A stretch of DNA of 64,000 nucleotides from NCBI RefSeq assembly GCF_019598945.1, contig NZ_CP080598.1, positions 2,294,001-2,358,000 of the forward strand, read 5' to 3'. Origin of the DNA: Sphaerospermopsis torques-reginae ITEP-024. Its GTDB lineage: Bacteria > Cyanobacteriota > Cyanobacteriia > Cyanobacteriales > Nostocaceae. Under the pieces are notes generated by a model. It ran no database searches. It saw only the letters and a list, made by a program, of their open reading frames with translations, and had not been told where the DNA came from. The position numbers and the translations under genes are program-made. Position 1 is the stretch's first letter. Each line of letters starts with the position of its first letter. This document shows, one piece after another, positions 37,243 to 45,230 of this stretch.

Positions 37243-38556
37243 TCATATATTGAAATTTTCAAGAATTTCAGATTTTTCAGCTTCCAATTTTTTAATCACA
37301 GCATCTTTTTGAGCAATCTGTTTTTGTAATTCCTCAGTCAAACCACTACTATCACTAACCGTCAATGCACTTAATTTCCATTCAACATCTCTTAATTTTC
37401 TTTCAACATCTCTTAAATCAGCACTTAAAGAATCTCTGTCTTCTTCTAATTCCTGAATACGATTATTACTATCCTCTATAGCTGTTTGTAACTCTAATTC
37501 TTTTTCAGTAAGTTTTATTTCCAACTCCTTGATTTTTTGAAGATTTTGATTTTTCTCATCTTCTAAATTCTTAATCTCATTATTTTTTTGAGCAATCTGA
37601 GATTCTAACTTTTCTATATCACTATCTACAGGTTTATTATTTAAAACTTCAATTTCACCTTCTAATTGTTGCACACGACTATGCAAACTCATATTCTCTT
37701 GTGTCAGTGATTCACAATTAGATTTTTCATTAGTAACACTTGCTTCTAATAACGATATATTTTGTAAATTCTCCCCTTTTTGTATTTCCAAACTTTGAAT
37801 CAAACCATCTTTATAAATTATAACATCTTGCAGGTTTTTTAATTCGTTTTTAATTTGCTCTAACTCAATACTATTATCAGTTCTAGATTGTAAATCTTTA
37901 ACTAACTCTTCACATCTAAATTCTAAACCACTCAACTTTGGAGTTAATGAATTAATCTCATTTTCTTTTGTAGCAATTATAGACTTGAGAACTTGCAATG
38001 ATTGATCAAATGTATTCTTTTCTTTAACAAGAAGTTCATTTTTCTGTTTAATAACTTCAATATCTTGATTAATAGCTTGAATTTTGATCACAGCTTCATT
38101 ACGTTCATTCATTAACACCTGAACTTTGTCTAAAACCAAATCCCATGTTTTATCTTCCAAGTTTTCCTTATAAACAATACCTCCCAACTTTTGAATAAAG
38201 GATTTTTGATTTGTTTCCAAGTCTTGATTTCTTTGTTTAAAAATAGTATTTTGTATCTGTAACTTATTATTCAACTCTAAAGTTGTTTGATATTCCTGAA
38301 GTAAAGTATTAATTTGTTGTTCTAGCTTTTGAATTTCTTGTTTTAAAGATTCATTGTCACCAGTCAATATCTCAACTTTTTTATTCAACTGCTGAGATTG
38401 AGAAAATACATCTAAAAAAACTTTAGTGATTAAATTATATTTAGCCACATTCTGAACATCTTGTGTAGTAATATTTAATTGCGGTTGATTATTTTCTCTA
38501 AATAGTAGATAACTCAAAATTAAGATAATACCTATCAAAATAGTAATAGTAATCAT
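37243..38556 (-). CDS. Membrane-anchored coiled-coil protein
   Basis: The 437-residue protein has one N-terminal membrane helix (ITITILIGIILILSYLLF, about 2-19) followed by almost continuous coiled coil, rich in Glu, Lys, Gln, Asn and Leu, with two similar IAQKxxxIKxLExEK segments (about 320-340 and 415-432). No enzymatic motif is visible. The stop is TGA at 37243-37245 and the same frame stays open for 152 more codons, so the intact protein was probably about 590 residues. It sits among toxin-antitoxin and Xis genes; a structural or sensing role is only a guess. Confidence 0.72.
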   Translation of the reverse strand: MITITILIGIILILSYLLFRENNQPQLNITTQDVQNVAKYNLITKVFLDVFSQSQQLNKKVEILTGDNESLKQEIQKLEQQINTLLQEYQTTLELNNKLQIQNTIFKQRNQDLETNQKSFIQKLGGIVYKENLEDKTWDLVLDKVQVLMNERNEAVIKIQAINQDIEVIKQKNELLVKEKNTFDQSLQVLKSIIATKENEINSLTPKLSGLEFRCEELVKDLQSRTDNSIELEQIKNELKNLQDVIIYKDGLIQSLEIQKGENLQNISLLEASVTNEKSNCESLTQENMSLHSRVQQLEGEIEVLNNKPVDSDIEKLESQIAQKNNEIKNLEDEKNQNLQKIKELEIKLTEKELELQTAIEDSNNRIQELEEDRDSLSADLRDVERKLRDVEWKLSALTVSDSSGLTEELQKQIAQKDAVIKKLEAEKSEILENFNI

Positions 38557-38703
38557 AGAAATACCCCTTTCAATAACTAATTAGGTAAAGTTGTATTGGT
38601 AAAGATATATAACAACTCAGTTAATATTATAACGAAACTAAAAAATTTACTATCAGAACAAATGCTTATTATATTAAATTGTTCTTATACAAGTATGTAG
38701 TAT

Positions 38704-38782
38704 GTAGGTTGGGTTGAGGTACGTAACCCAACATCTTCATAATTTTATTGCGTTGGGTTGCGCTTTGCTTAACCCAACCTAC
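38704..38782. repeat. GTAGGTTGGGTT inverted-repeat element
   Basis: GTAGGTTGGGTT at 38704 and AACCCAACCTAC ending at 38782 are perfect terminal inverted repeats; a second inner pair GTAACCCAAC/GTTGGGTTGC lies between. A related element is at 59472-59545. Confidence 0.8.
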
Positions 38783-38817
38783 GAACATAACATAAAGGCA
38801 TTACTTAAAAAATCAGG

Positions 38818-38823
38818 TATAAT
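38818..38823 (+). promoter_or_regulatory. Probable -10 box before the second xisH copy
   Basis: AGGTATAATTTAAGATA places TATAAT 28 bp before the ATG, matching the box before the intact xisH at 34341. Confidence 0.5.
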
Positions 38824-38851
38824 TTAAGATAAAATATCACTTTAAATTTTT

Positions 38852-39270
38852 ATGTCAGCGAAAGATATTTTTCATAATACAGTTAAAATAGCCTTAGAAA
38901 AGGATGGGTGGTTAATTACTGATGATCCTTTATCGTTTAAACTAACTGAAAACGTCAAGGTAAGAATAGACTTAGGTGCAGAAAAGTTAATTACTGCGGA
39001 GAAAAATAATCAAAAAATAGCGGTATAGGTAAAAGTTTTATAGGACTTTCAGCAATTTCTGAATTTCATACAGCCATTGGTCAGTTTTTAAATTATAAGG
39101 TAGTATTAACACACAAAGATCCTCAAAGAAAATTATATCTTGCCATATCTGAAGACATATATACAGGATTTTTTCTAGATACTTTTATTCAAACTGTTTT
39201 ACAGACTTATGACATTAATTTATTAGTGTTTGATGTAAAAAAGGAGGAAATATTACTATGGAAACCTTAA
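38852..39270 (+). pseudogene. xisH: Broken xisH
   Basis: The frame from ATG 38852 matches xisH (MSAKDIFHNTVKIALEKDG at the start) but has a TAG at 39026-39028, exactly where the catalytic E of the AVEVKS motif should be, followed by a 1-bp deletion. The remainder is still recognisable in another frame (LSAISEFHTAIGQFLNYK, then ISEDIYTGFF) down to a TAA at 39268-39270. The promoter and the 13-bp overlap with xisI remain. Confidence 0.88.
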
Positions 39271-39587
39271 ATTATCGAGAAATAGTTAAAAATTTTATCC
39301 AAAACTATGCAGAAGAATGTGGAGAAGATTCAGAAAATATTGAAATAGTTTTTGATACACAAAGAGATGTTTACTTATTATTGGTTACAGGTTGGGAAGA
39401 TGAAAAAAGAATTTATTGGTTTCCCATTCATATTAAAATTAAAGATGATAAAATCTGGATTGAAAGAGACTTTACAGAAGAAGGAATTGCTCAACAGTTG
39501 GTAGAATTAGGTGTACCGAAAACTGATATTGTTTTAGGTTTTAGATCACCTTATATTAGACAGTTTACAGGTTTTGCATCGGTTTAG
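39258..39587 (+). CDS. xisI: XisI family protein, second copy
   Basis: The 109-residue protein is closely similar to the product of 34784-35116 (METLNYREIVKNFI..., same ending VRQFTGFASV-type with IRQFTGFASV). It remains intact although the xisH before it is dead. If XisI is the control partner, keeping it without its own XisH could still matter because the first module has an active xisH. Confidence 0.88.
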   Translation: METLNYREIVKNFIQNYAEECGEDSENIEIVFDTQRDVYLLLVTGWEDEKRIYWFPIHIKIKDDKIWIERDFTEEGIAQQLVELGVPKTDIVLGFRSPYIRQFTGFASV

Positions 39588-39612
39588 ATTTTTTATTACA
39601 GGAGATTGTTTT

Positions 39613-39942
39613 ATGGAAACAATGAATTATCCTGAATTAGTCCAAACCGTATTAGCAAGACATACAGAAAGTCATTTACCCAAAGGAACAGAACTACAAT
39701 TAATATTTGATAATCAAAGAAATCATTATTTAGTAATTCATCTAGGATGGGAAGGTGAAAAACGGACTTATGGTTCAATGATTCATGTAGATATTAAAGA
39801 TGGAAAAATCTGTATTCAGTGCGACTTTACAGAGGAAGGGATAGCTAATGAATTATTAGAATTAGGAGTACCAAAAACGGATATAGTGTTAGGATTTAGA
39901 GCGCCTCATATTAGACAATTTACTGATTTTGCACAAAGTTAA
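39613..39942 (+). CDS. xisI: XisI family protein, third copy
   Basis: The 109-residue protein (METMNYPELVQTVLARH...) is a more distant XisI homologue with the same conserved core (KICIQCDFTEEGIANELLELGVPKTD, split here over about 69-94) and the ending IRQFTDFAQS. ATG 39613 is chosen because AGGAG lies 8 bp before it; an upstream in-frame start at 39574 would overlap the previous gene. Two xisI genes after one xisH is unusual. Confidence 0.87.
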   Translation: METMNYPELVQTVLARHTESHLPKGTELQLIFDNQRNHYLVIHLGWEGEKRTYGSMIHVDIKDGKICIQCDFTEEGIANELLELGVPKTDIVLGFRAPHIRQFTDFAQS

Positions 39943-39991
39943 AACTTTGCCTTCTTCCTTTGCGTCTTTGCGTCTTTGCGTGAGATAAAAA

Positions 39992-40366
39992 TTATGGTAT
40001 AGGTGCATTTTTCGGATGTTTCCCAGCATAATAAACAACAACCTTTAATTGATCCTCATCAGGAATATAAAATACCCTATCACCACTAGTAACTTCATAC
40101 TCCCAAGCACCTTTATAAACTTTCCCCTTTAAAGGAAAAACCCGCTTAGGTTGTCTAGTTGTCGGTGCATTACATAAATCTTCATAACAACGACTACAAT
40201 TTTCAGGATAACGTTGCATCAGAGCTTCCCACTCTCGATTCACCCTTTTATTTTTAGCAACTACTAACCAAGTTCCAAGTGTTTGATATAATGTAGGTGC
40301 AGATAATTTTACTTCTGGTGGTTCTACATTATCCATTAACTCATTTTCAGCAGGATGATCTGACAT
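39992..40366 (-). CDS. RelE/ParE-like toxin candidate
   Basis: The 124-residue protein has a C-terminal RelE-like strand pattern: PKRVFPLKGKVYKGAWEYEV, SGDRVFYIPDEDQLKVVVYYAGKHP (about 75-120). The N-terminal 40 residues are an acidic extension. It starts 6 bp after the Phd-like gene in the same direction, the usual antitoxin-toxin order. RelE-type proteins cut mRNA in the ribosome; catalytic residues cannot be fixed by eye. Confidence 0.65.
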   Translation of the reverse strand: MSDHPAENELMDNVEPPEVKLSAPTLYQTLGTWLVVAKNKRVNREWEALMQRYPENCSRCYEDLCNAPTTRQPKRVFPLKGKVYKGAWEYEVTSGDRVFYIPDEDQLKVVVYYAGKHPKNAPIP

Positions 40367-40372
40367 AAAAAA

Positions 40373-40867
40373 TCACACACCATTTTTATTAATAGGTGGT
40401 GTTAAAGGTATTTCATCACTCTCATCCTTAAAAGCTGCTGCTAACTCAGGACTACTAATAGCTATTGAACTTTCTTTCCACTCATAAATAATAGCATCAA
40501 TCATATCCCAAGCCTCATTAGAAGTATCAGTTAAGCGAAAAGCTTCACTCACCTCTTTAATAAAATCTTGCAACTCATCCGCATCAAATACGCTCAACCA
40601 TCCGTAAGGATGCTCATAACCAATTTTTTGTCCTAACAACAACCGAAACGCTAAAGATAAAACCTCAAAAACCGCCTTGCTTTGATTTATTCCTTTCACT
40701 AAATAACCCACATCTTCACGACGCAACAGCGCAAAAGATTGATCATTTCTAGTAATAGTAATTGGGCGTTCATAAGCCTTATCTAAAATCTTGCCTGGTT
40801 GACGATTTAACTCAGTGGCCGTCACTAACTCATCTGAGAAGGCATTGCTAAAAATTGCCATTGACAT
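40373..40867 (-). CDS. Phd/YefM-type antitoxin
   Basis: The 164-residue protein has the Phd/YefM dimerisation and DNA-binding region at the N-terminus: SDELVTATELNRQPGKILDKAYERPITITRNDQSFALLRRED in part (about 11-52). The C-terminal 110 residues are longer than in most Phd proteins and would wrap the toxin. ATG 40867 or 40861 can start it. It should bind its own promoter in the 262-bp region shared with the phzF-like gene. Confidence 0.75.
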   Translation of the reverse strand: MSMAIFSNAFSDELVTATELNRQPGKILDKAYERPITITRNDQSFALLRREDVGYLVKGINQSKAVFEVLSLAFRLLLGQKIGYEHPYGWLSVFDADELQDFIKEVSEAFRLTDTSNEAWDMIDAIIYEWKESSIAISSPELAAAFKDESDEIPLTPPINKNGV

Positions 40868-41028
40868 GATACTGGCGTTTTCCAGAAACGCTGACTTAAA
40901 ATTTATAGATGAAATGGTTATACGTACTATTTTACGTAAATATTATTTTTTGTCAATAGGTTATCTAAAAACAACTTCTTTATTAACTTACTGTGTTGGG
41001 TTGTGCCATGATTAATCCAAGCTACAAA

Positions 41029-41099
41029 TATTAGCCTAATAATTAATTCTCAGGCGGTACTTTTGCTATTAGCCTAATAATTAATTCTCATGCGGTACT
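41029..41099. repeat. 33-bp direct repeat (two copies)
   Basis: Copies at 41029-41061 and 41067-41099 differ at one base (CAG versus CAT before GCGGTACT), separated by TTTGC. They lie between the divergent Phd-like gene and the PhzF-family gene. Confidence 0.9.
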
Positions 41100-41129
41100 A
41101 TCAATTAATGATATTATACAAATAATCTC

Positions 41130-42011
41130 ATGATCACCCAAAAAATGCCCCAAAAAATGCCCCAAAAAATGCCCCAAAAAATAACCCAAGTTGATGCTTT
41201 CACCCATACACCATTTACAGGCAACCCCGCCGCAGTTTGTGTATTAGCAACTCCCCAACCCGACGACTGGATGCAACAAGTCGCCCAAGAAATGAATTTA
41301 TCAGAAACGGCTTTTTTAATCAAACAAAATGACGGTTTTAATCTGCGTTGGTTTACTCCATCGGTAGAAGTTCCCCTTTGTGGTCATGCCACTTTAGCCA
41401 GCGCCCATGTATTATGGTCAGAAGGTCATCTATCACCAGAACAAGAAGCCCATTTCTATACAAAAAGTGGTTTATTAATCGCTAAGAAAAAAGATGATTG
41501 GATTGAATTAGATTTTCCTGTAAATTATTCCCAAACCATAGAACCACCATCAGAACTTAGTGAGGTTTTAGGAATAGATTATAAATCAGTTTACCTTAAT
41601 TCTCTAGGTTATTTAGTAGAAGTTGAATCTGCGGAATTAGTGCGAGAAATGCAGCCGAATTTTCAACAGATGAAAAAGTTGCCTATTGCTAATGTAATTG
41701 TTACCAGTATAGGTGAGTCAGGATATGATTTTGTATCGCGGTTTTTTGCTCCAGGGTTAGGTATTGATGAAGATCCGGTAACTGGTGCTGCACATTGTTG
41801 TTTAGCACCATTTTGGCGTGAAAGGTTAAAAAAAGATGAGTTTTTAGCTTATCAAGCTTCTCGTCGTGGTGGAGTAGTAAAAGTTTATTATCCTGGTGAA
41901 AATCGCGTTTTTTTAGCAGGACAAGCTATAACTGTAATGCGTGGTGAGTTATTAGGTGACTGGGGACTGGGGACTGGGGACTGGGTAATAAATTTGATGT
42001 TTCCCTATTAA
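41130..42011 (+). CDS. PhzF family isomerase/epimerase
   Basis: The 293-residue enzyme has the diaminopimelate-epimerase-like PhzF fold: QVDAFTHTPFTGNPAAVCVL, LSETAFL with the catalytic glutamate, CGHATLASAHVL and EDPVTGAAHCCLAPFW. The N-terminus has three MPQK units made by a 12-bp repeat (41145-41180), so ATG 41130, 41145, 41157 or 41169 may start it; the fold needs only the last. The last residues (DWGLGTGDWVINLMFPY) come from a GGGGACTGGG repeat after the expected end. Substrate unknown. Confidence 0.87.
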   Translation: MITQKMPQKMPQKMPQKITQVDAFTHTPFTGNPAAVCVLATPQPDDWMQQVAQEMNLSETAFLIKQNDGFNLRWFTPSVEVPLCGHATLASAHVLWSEGHLSPEQEAHFYTKSGLLIAKKKDDWIELDFPVNYSQTIEPPSELSEVLGIDYKSVYLNSLGYLVEVESAELVREMQPNFQQMKKLPIANVIVTSIGESGYDFVSRFFAPGLGIDEDPVTGAAHCCLAPFWRERLKKDEFLAYQASRRGGVVKVYYPGENRVFLAGQAITVMRGELLGDWGLGTGDWVINLMFPY

Positions 42012-42021
42012 CTATCAAATA

Positions 42022-42134
42022 TTAATTATCAATTATCAATTATCACCTTTTCCCCAATTACCAATTACCAATTACCCATTACCAATTACCAATTACCCAT
42101 TACCAATTACCCATTACCCATTACCAATTACCCA
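42022..42134. repeat. Large heptamer array between phzF-like and DUF4332-like genes
   Basis: TTATCAA units at about 42024-42045 are followed by mixed CCAATTA and CCCATTA heptamers at 42053-42134, ending immediately at the next ATG. It is the inverse of the GGTAATT array at 42569. Confidence 0.92.
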
Positions 42135-42587
42135 ATGACTACTAAACAGATAAAGATTAAAAGTAATAAAAGTGTCTTGAAACCTTGTGACTGGCCGATT
42201 GAAAATTTACCAGGATTAAGTCCAGATGAACTTTTAAAATTGCAAAGTTGTGATATTAAAACTACACTGGATTTAGTTAAACAAGGGAAAACACCAGCAG
42301 CTAAACTTGCATTAGCAAGTAAATTACAAATCAATCTTCAATATGTTCATAAATGGGTGGCTTTAGCGGATCTGGCACGTCTTCCCAGTGTGGGTACTCA
42401 ATATTGTGGTTTATTGCTTCATGCGGGTGTCATTTCTGTTATGCAATTGGCAGAAATTCCTAGCCATAAATTACATCAACAAATTATGCGTTTGCAAGTA
42501 GCAACATTACAACGACGTGATTTATGTCCGGCTGTGGAATTGGTGCAACAATGGAGTCAACAAGCAAAGGTAATTGGTAATTGGTAA
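42135..42587 (+). CDS. DUF4332-like helix-hairpin-helix protein
   Basis: The 150-residue protein has two helix-hairpin-helix-like halves: IENLPGLSPDELLKLQSCDIKTTLDLV (about 22-48) and LADLARLPSVGTQYCGLLLHAGVISVMQLAEI (about 79-110), as in DUF4332 proteins that may bind DNA. The ATG follows directly on a heptamer array with no ribosome site. The last five residues (VIGNW) and the TAA are encoded by the GGTAATT array, so both ends of the gene touch repeats. Confidence 0.78.
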   Translation: MTTKQIKIKSNKSVLKPCDWPIENLPGLSPDELLKLQSCDIKTTLDLVKQGKTPAAKLALASKLQINLQYVHKWVALADLARLPSVGTQYCGLLLHAGVISVMQLAEIPSHKLHQQIMRLQVATLQRRDLCPAVELVQQWSQQAKVIGNW

Positions 42588-42638
42588 TTGGTAATTGGTA
42601 ATTGGTAATTGGTAATTGGTAATTGGTAATTGGTAAAT
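42569..42638. repeat. GGTAATT heptamer array
   Basis: Nine perfect copies of GGTAATT (42569-42631) and one degenerate copy. It overlaps the end of the DUF4332-like gene. Downstream, TGTCACC units lie at about 42670-42690. Confidence 0.95.
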
Positions 42639-42689
42639 AATTATTCCCTATTCCCTATTTCCTCTTAACTGTCACCTGTCACCTGTCAC

Positions 42690-43304
42690 CTACTCTTTAA
42701 TTAACACACCATTTAAGAAAATATCAGCCAAACCTTCAGCCATCTGTTGCATTTCTTGGGGTGATGCGTTGGGTTCGATGAGAGTATTATCAGAAAAACC
42801 TGCGATCGCAAACATTCCCAAAAACACCTTAGCCACTAATTTAGCATCCATCTGCCGATAGATGCCTTTATCCATTGCCGTTTGAAAAAATGCTTCTGCC
42901 ACATCTGTCATTTTATCAATGACTTCGGTTTGAATGCGATCGCGCAAATCTTGATGAAACTGCACTTCCATGAAACAAACTCGCATCATGTCCACATTTT
43001 TCCGCATATTCCACATTCTGCGGCGCATTACCTGGGCTACAGCTTTATAACTAGCCATTTCACTCAATTCTGTCAACAAATCTGTGAGAATTTCCACCCA
43101 GCCATTTGTCGCCACCTCTACCAAAATTGCTTTTTTATTGGCAAAATGACGAAAGAGCGTACCCTCAGCTACCCCTGCGGCCTGTGCTAAATCACGGGTT
43201 GTAGTACCATCAAATCCCTGAGATGCAAATAACCGCTGTGCCGCCTGAAGAATGCGATCACGGGTTTGAGCTTCTGAGGGAGGGGGAGAATTAAAAACTC
43301 GCAT
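42690..43304 (-). CDS. TetR family transcriptional regulator
   Basis: The 204-residue protein has the TetR helix-turn-helix at about residues 15-62 (RDRILQAAQRLFASQGFDG, TTRDLAQAAGVAEGTLFRHFANKKAIL) and a helical ligand-binding domain. It is divergent from the M16 peptidase gene with only a short intergenic gap, so it may control that gene as well as itself. The ligand is unknown. Confidence 0.9.
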   Translation of the reverse strand: MRVFNSPPPSEAQTRDRILQAAQRLFASQGFDGTTTRDLAQAAGVAEGTLFRHFANKKAILVEVATNGWVEILTDLLTELSEMASYKAVAQVMRRRMWNMRKNVDMMRVCFMEVQFHQDLRDRIQTEVIDKMTDVAEAFFQTAMDKGIYRQMDAKLVAKVFLGMFAIAGFSDNTLIEPNASPQEMQQMAEGLADIFLNGVLIKE

Positions 43305-43454
43305 AGTAGTTATTGCTATATCTCAGGAACAAGACTTGTAGCAATATTGTCTAACATCAAATCCAAAAAGCGCAGAAAGCTTAATATAAGATTAACTCTC
43401 TGCTTGCTAATTAACCTAATTCTCAAGAAGTGTAAATTTACTTTAATTTTTGCT

Positions 43455-45062
43455 ATGAAACATTTGATTTTGGATTTTAGATTTTGGATTTTAGATTGGT
43501 TAAGGGATAAAACTAATAAATCACCTGTTCAGAATAATCTTAGCCGTCTGTTAGCAGTGGCTTTGGCGCTGTTAATATTTGGTTGCGGTTTAACTCCCCA
43601 AGCAGCTTTAGCACTGCAACCCCAGCAAACTTCCATTCAACCTTATTTAGATCGGGTGGTGAAGGAGTTAACAGAATTTACCCTCGATAATGGGCTGAAA
43701 TTCATAGTTTTAGAACGACATCAAGCCCCCGTAGTTTCCTTTGTCACCTATGCTGATGTTGGTGGTATAGATGAACCTGATGGCCAAACAGGGGTAGCAC
43801 ATTTTTTAGAGCATTTGGCTTTTAAAGGTACAAAACGCATTGGTACAACAGACTATCTAGCCGAAAAACCATTATTAAACCAGTTAGAACAATTAGATCA
43901 GCAAATTAAAACCGCCAAAGCTCAAAATAAAACAGAAGACTTAGCAAAGCTACAAACTGAGTTTAAATCATTAGAAAATCAGGCTCAGAAGTTGGTTAAG
44001 CAAAACGAAATGGGTAAAATTGTTGAGCAAGCAGGAGGTGTAGGTTTAAATGCTACTACTTCTAGTGAAGCTACTCGTTATTTTTACAGTTTTCCCGCTA
44101 ATAAGTTAGAACTGTGGATGTCTTTGGAGTCAGAGCGATTTTTAGAACCTGTTTTTCGGGAGTTTTATAAAGAAAGAGATGTAATTTTAGAAGAACGACG
44201 GATGCGTGTAGAAAATTCTCCCGTCGGTTTCATGGTAGAAAAATTTATGGATACCGCTTTTAAGGTCCATCCCTACAGAAGACCAGTGATAGGCTATGAC
44301 GAAGATATCCGCAACCTCTCACCAGCAAATGTCAAACAATTTTTTGAAAATTATTATGTTCCTAGTAATTTAACCATTGCTGTTGTCGGTGATGTTAACC
44401 CGGATGAGGTGAAAAGATTAGCCAAAATTTATTTTGGACGTTATCAGTCTAAACCCAAAGCACAAGCAAAAATTCTCCCCGAACCAAAACAAACCGAACC
44501 GAGAGAAATTACCGTAGAGCTATCTTCTCAACCTTGGTATTTTGAAGGTTATCACCGTCCCGCTATTACTGATCCTGATAATGCAGTTTATGACATCATG
44601 GCCAGTTTATTAAGTGATGGACGCACTTCCAGACTTTATAAGTCTTTGATAGAAAAACAACGGTTAGCTTTAGCTGCTCAAGGTTTGAGTGGTTTTCCTG
44701 GTGATAAATATGGGAATTTAATGTTATTTTATGCCCTGACAGCACCAGGACATACAGTTGATGAATTGGCGATCGCCCTGGGTAAAGAAATTGAAAAATT
44801 GAAAACAGAACCTGTATCAGCAACAGAATTACAGCGGGTGAAAACTCAAGCTAGAGCGGGTTTATTACGCAGTTTAGATTCTAATATGGGCATGGCGCAG
44901 CAATTATTGGAATATGAAGTCAAAACCGGTTCTTGGCGGAATTTGTTTAAACAATTGGATGATATTGCTAAAGTTACACCTGCGGATATTCAACGGGTAG
45001 CACAGGCAACTTTTACCCCAGAAAATCGCACTGTGGGTAAGTTGTTGTCAAAGCAAGGATAA
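43455..45062 (+). CDS. M16 family zinc peptidase (catalytic)
   Basis: The protein of 535 residues from ATG 43455 (571 from 43347) is an exported M16 peptidase. It has a signal-peptide-like helix (LLAVALALLIFGCGLTPQAALA), then the zinc site HFLEH (HxxEH, H116 by this start) and the distal glutamate in EERRMRVENSPVG. The second half is the M16 C-terminal domain (SDGRTSRLYKSLIEKQRLALAA). The first 15 codons (ILDFRFWILDW) are encoded by TTTTGGATTTTAGATT repeats, so the true start is uncertain. It pairs with the non-catalytic M16 gene downstream. Confidence 0.88.
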   Translation: MKHLILDFRFWILDWLRDKTNKSPVQNNLSRLLAVALALLIFGCGLTPQAALALQPQQTSIQPYLDRVVKELTEFTLDNGLKFIVLERHQAPVVSFVTYADVGGIDEPDGQTGVAHFLEHLAFKGTKRIGTTDYLAEKPLLNQLEQLDQQIKTAKAQNKTEDLAKLQTEFKSLENQAQKLVKQNEMGKIVEQAGGVGLNATTSSEATRYFYSFPANKLELWMSLESERFLEPVFREFYKERDVILEERRMRVENSPVGFMVEKFMDTAFKVHPYRRPVIGYDEDIRNLSPANVKQFFENYYVPSNLTIAVVGDVNPDEVKRLAKIYFGRYQSKPKAQAKILPEPKQTEPREITVELSSQPWYFEGYHRPAITDPDNAVYDIMASLLSDGRTSRLYKSLIEKQRLALAAQGLSGFPGDKYGNLMLFYALTAPGHTVDELAIALGKEIEKLKTEPVSATELQRVKTQARAGLLRSLDSNMGMAQQLLEYEVKTGSWRNLFKQLDDIAKVTPADIQRVAQATFTPENRTVGKLLSKQG

Positions 45063-45073
45063 GGATAGAGATA

Positions 45074-45108
45074 GGTGACAGGTGACAGGTGACAGGTGAC
45101 AGGTGACA
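45074..45108. repeat. GGTGACA heptamer array
   Basis: Five perfect copies of GGTGACA lie between the two M16 genes, followed by CTCCCTGCTCCCTGTTCCCTA-type heptamers at about 45139-45168. Confidence 0.92.
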
Positions 45109-45230
45109 GAAGAAACAGGGGAGAGGTATTTTCCCCCTTGCTCCCTGCTCCCTGTTCCCTATTCCCTGCAAAATAAGAGTTATGAACCGCAAAGTACGCA
45201 AAGTACACAAAGGAAGAAGAGAGGTTAAAT

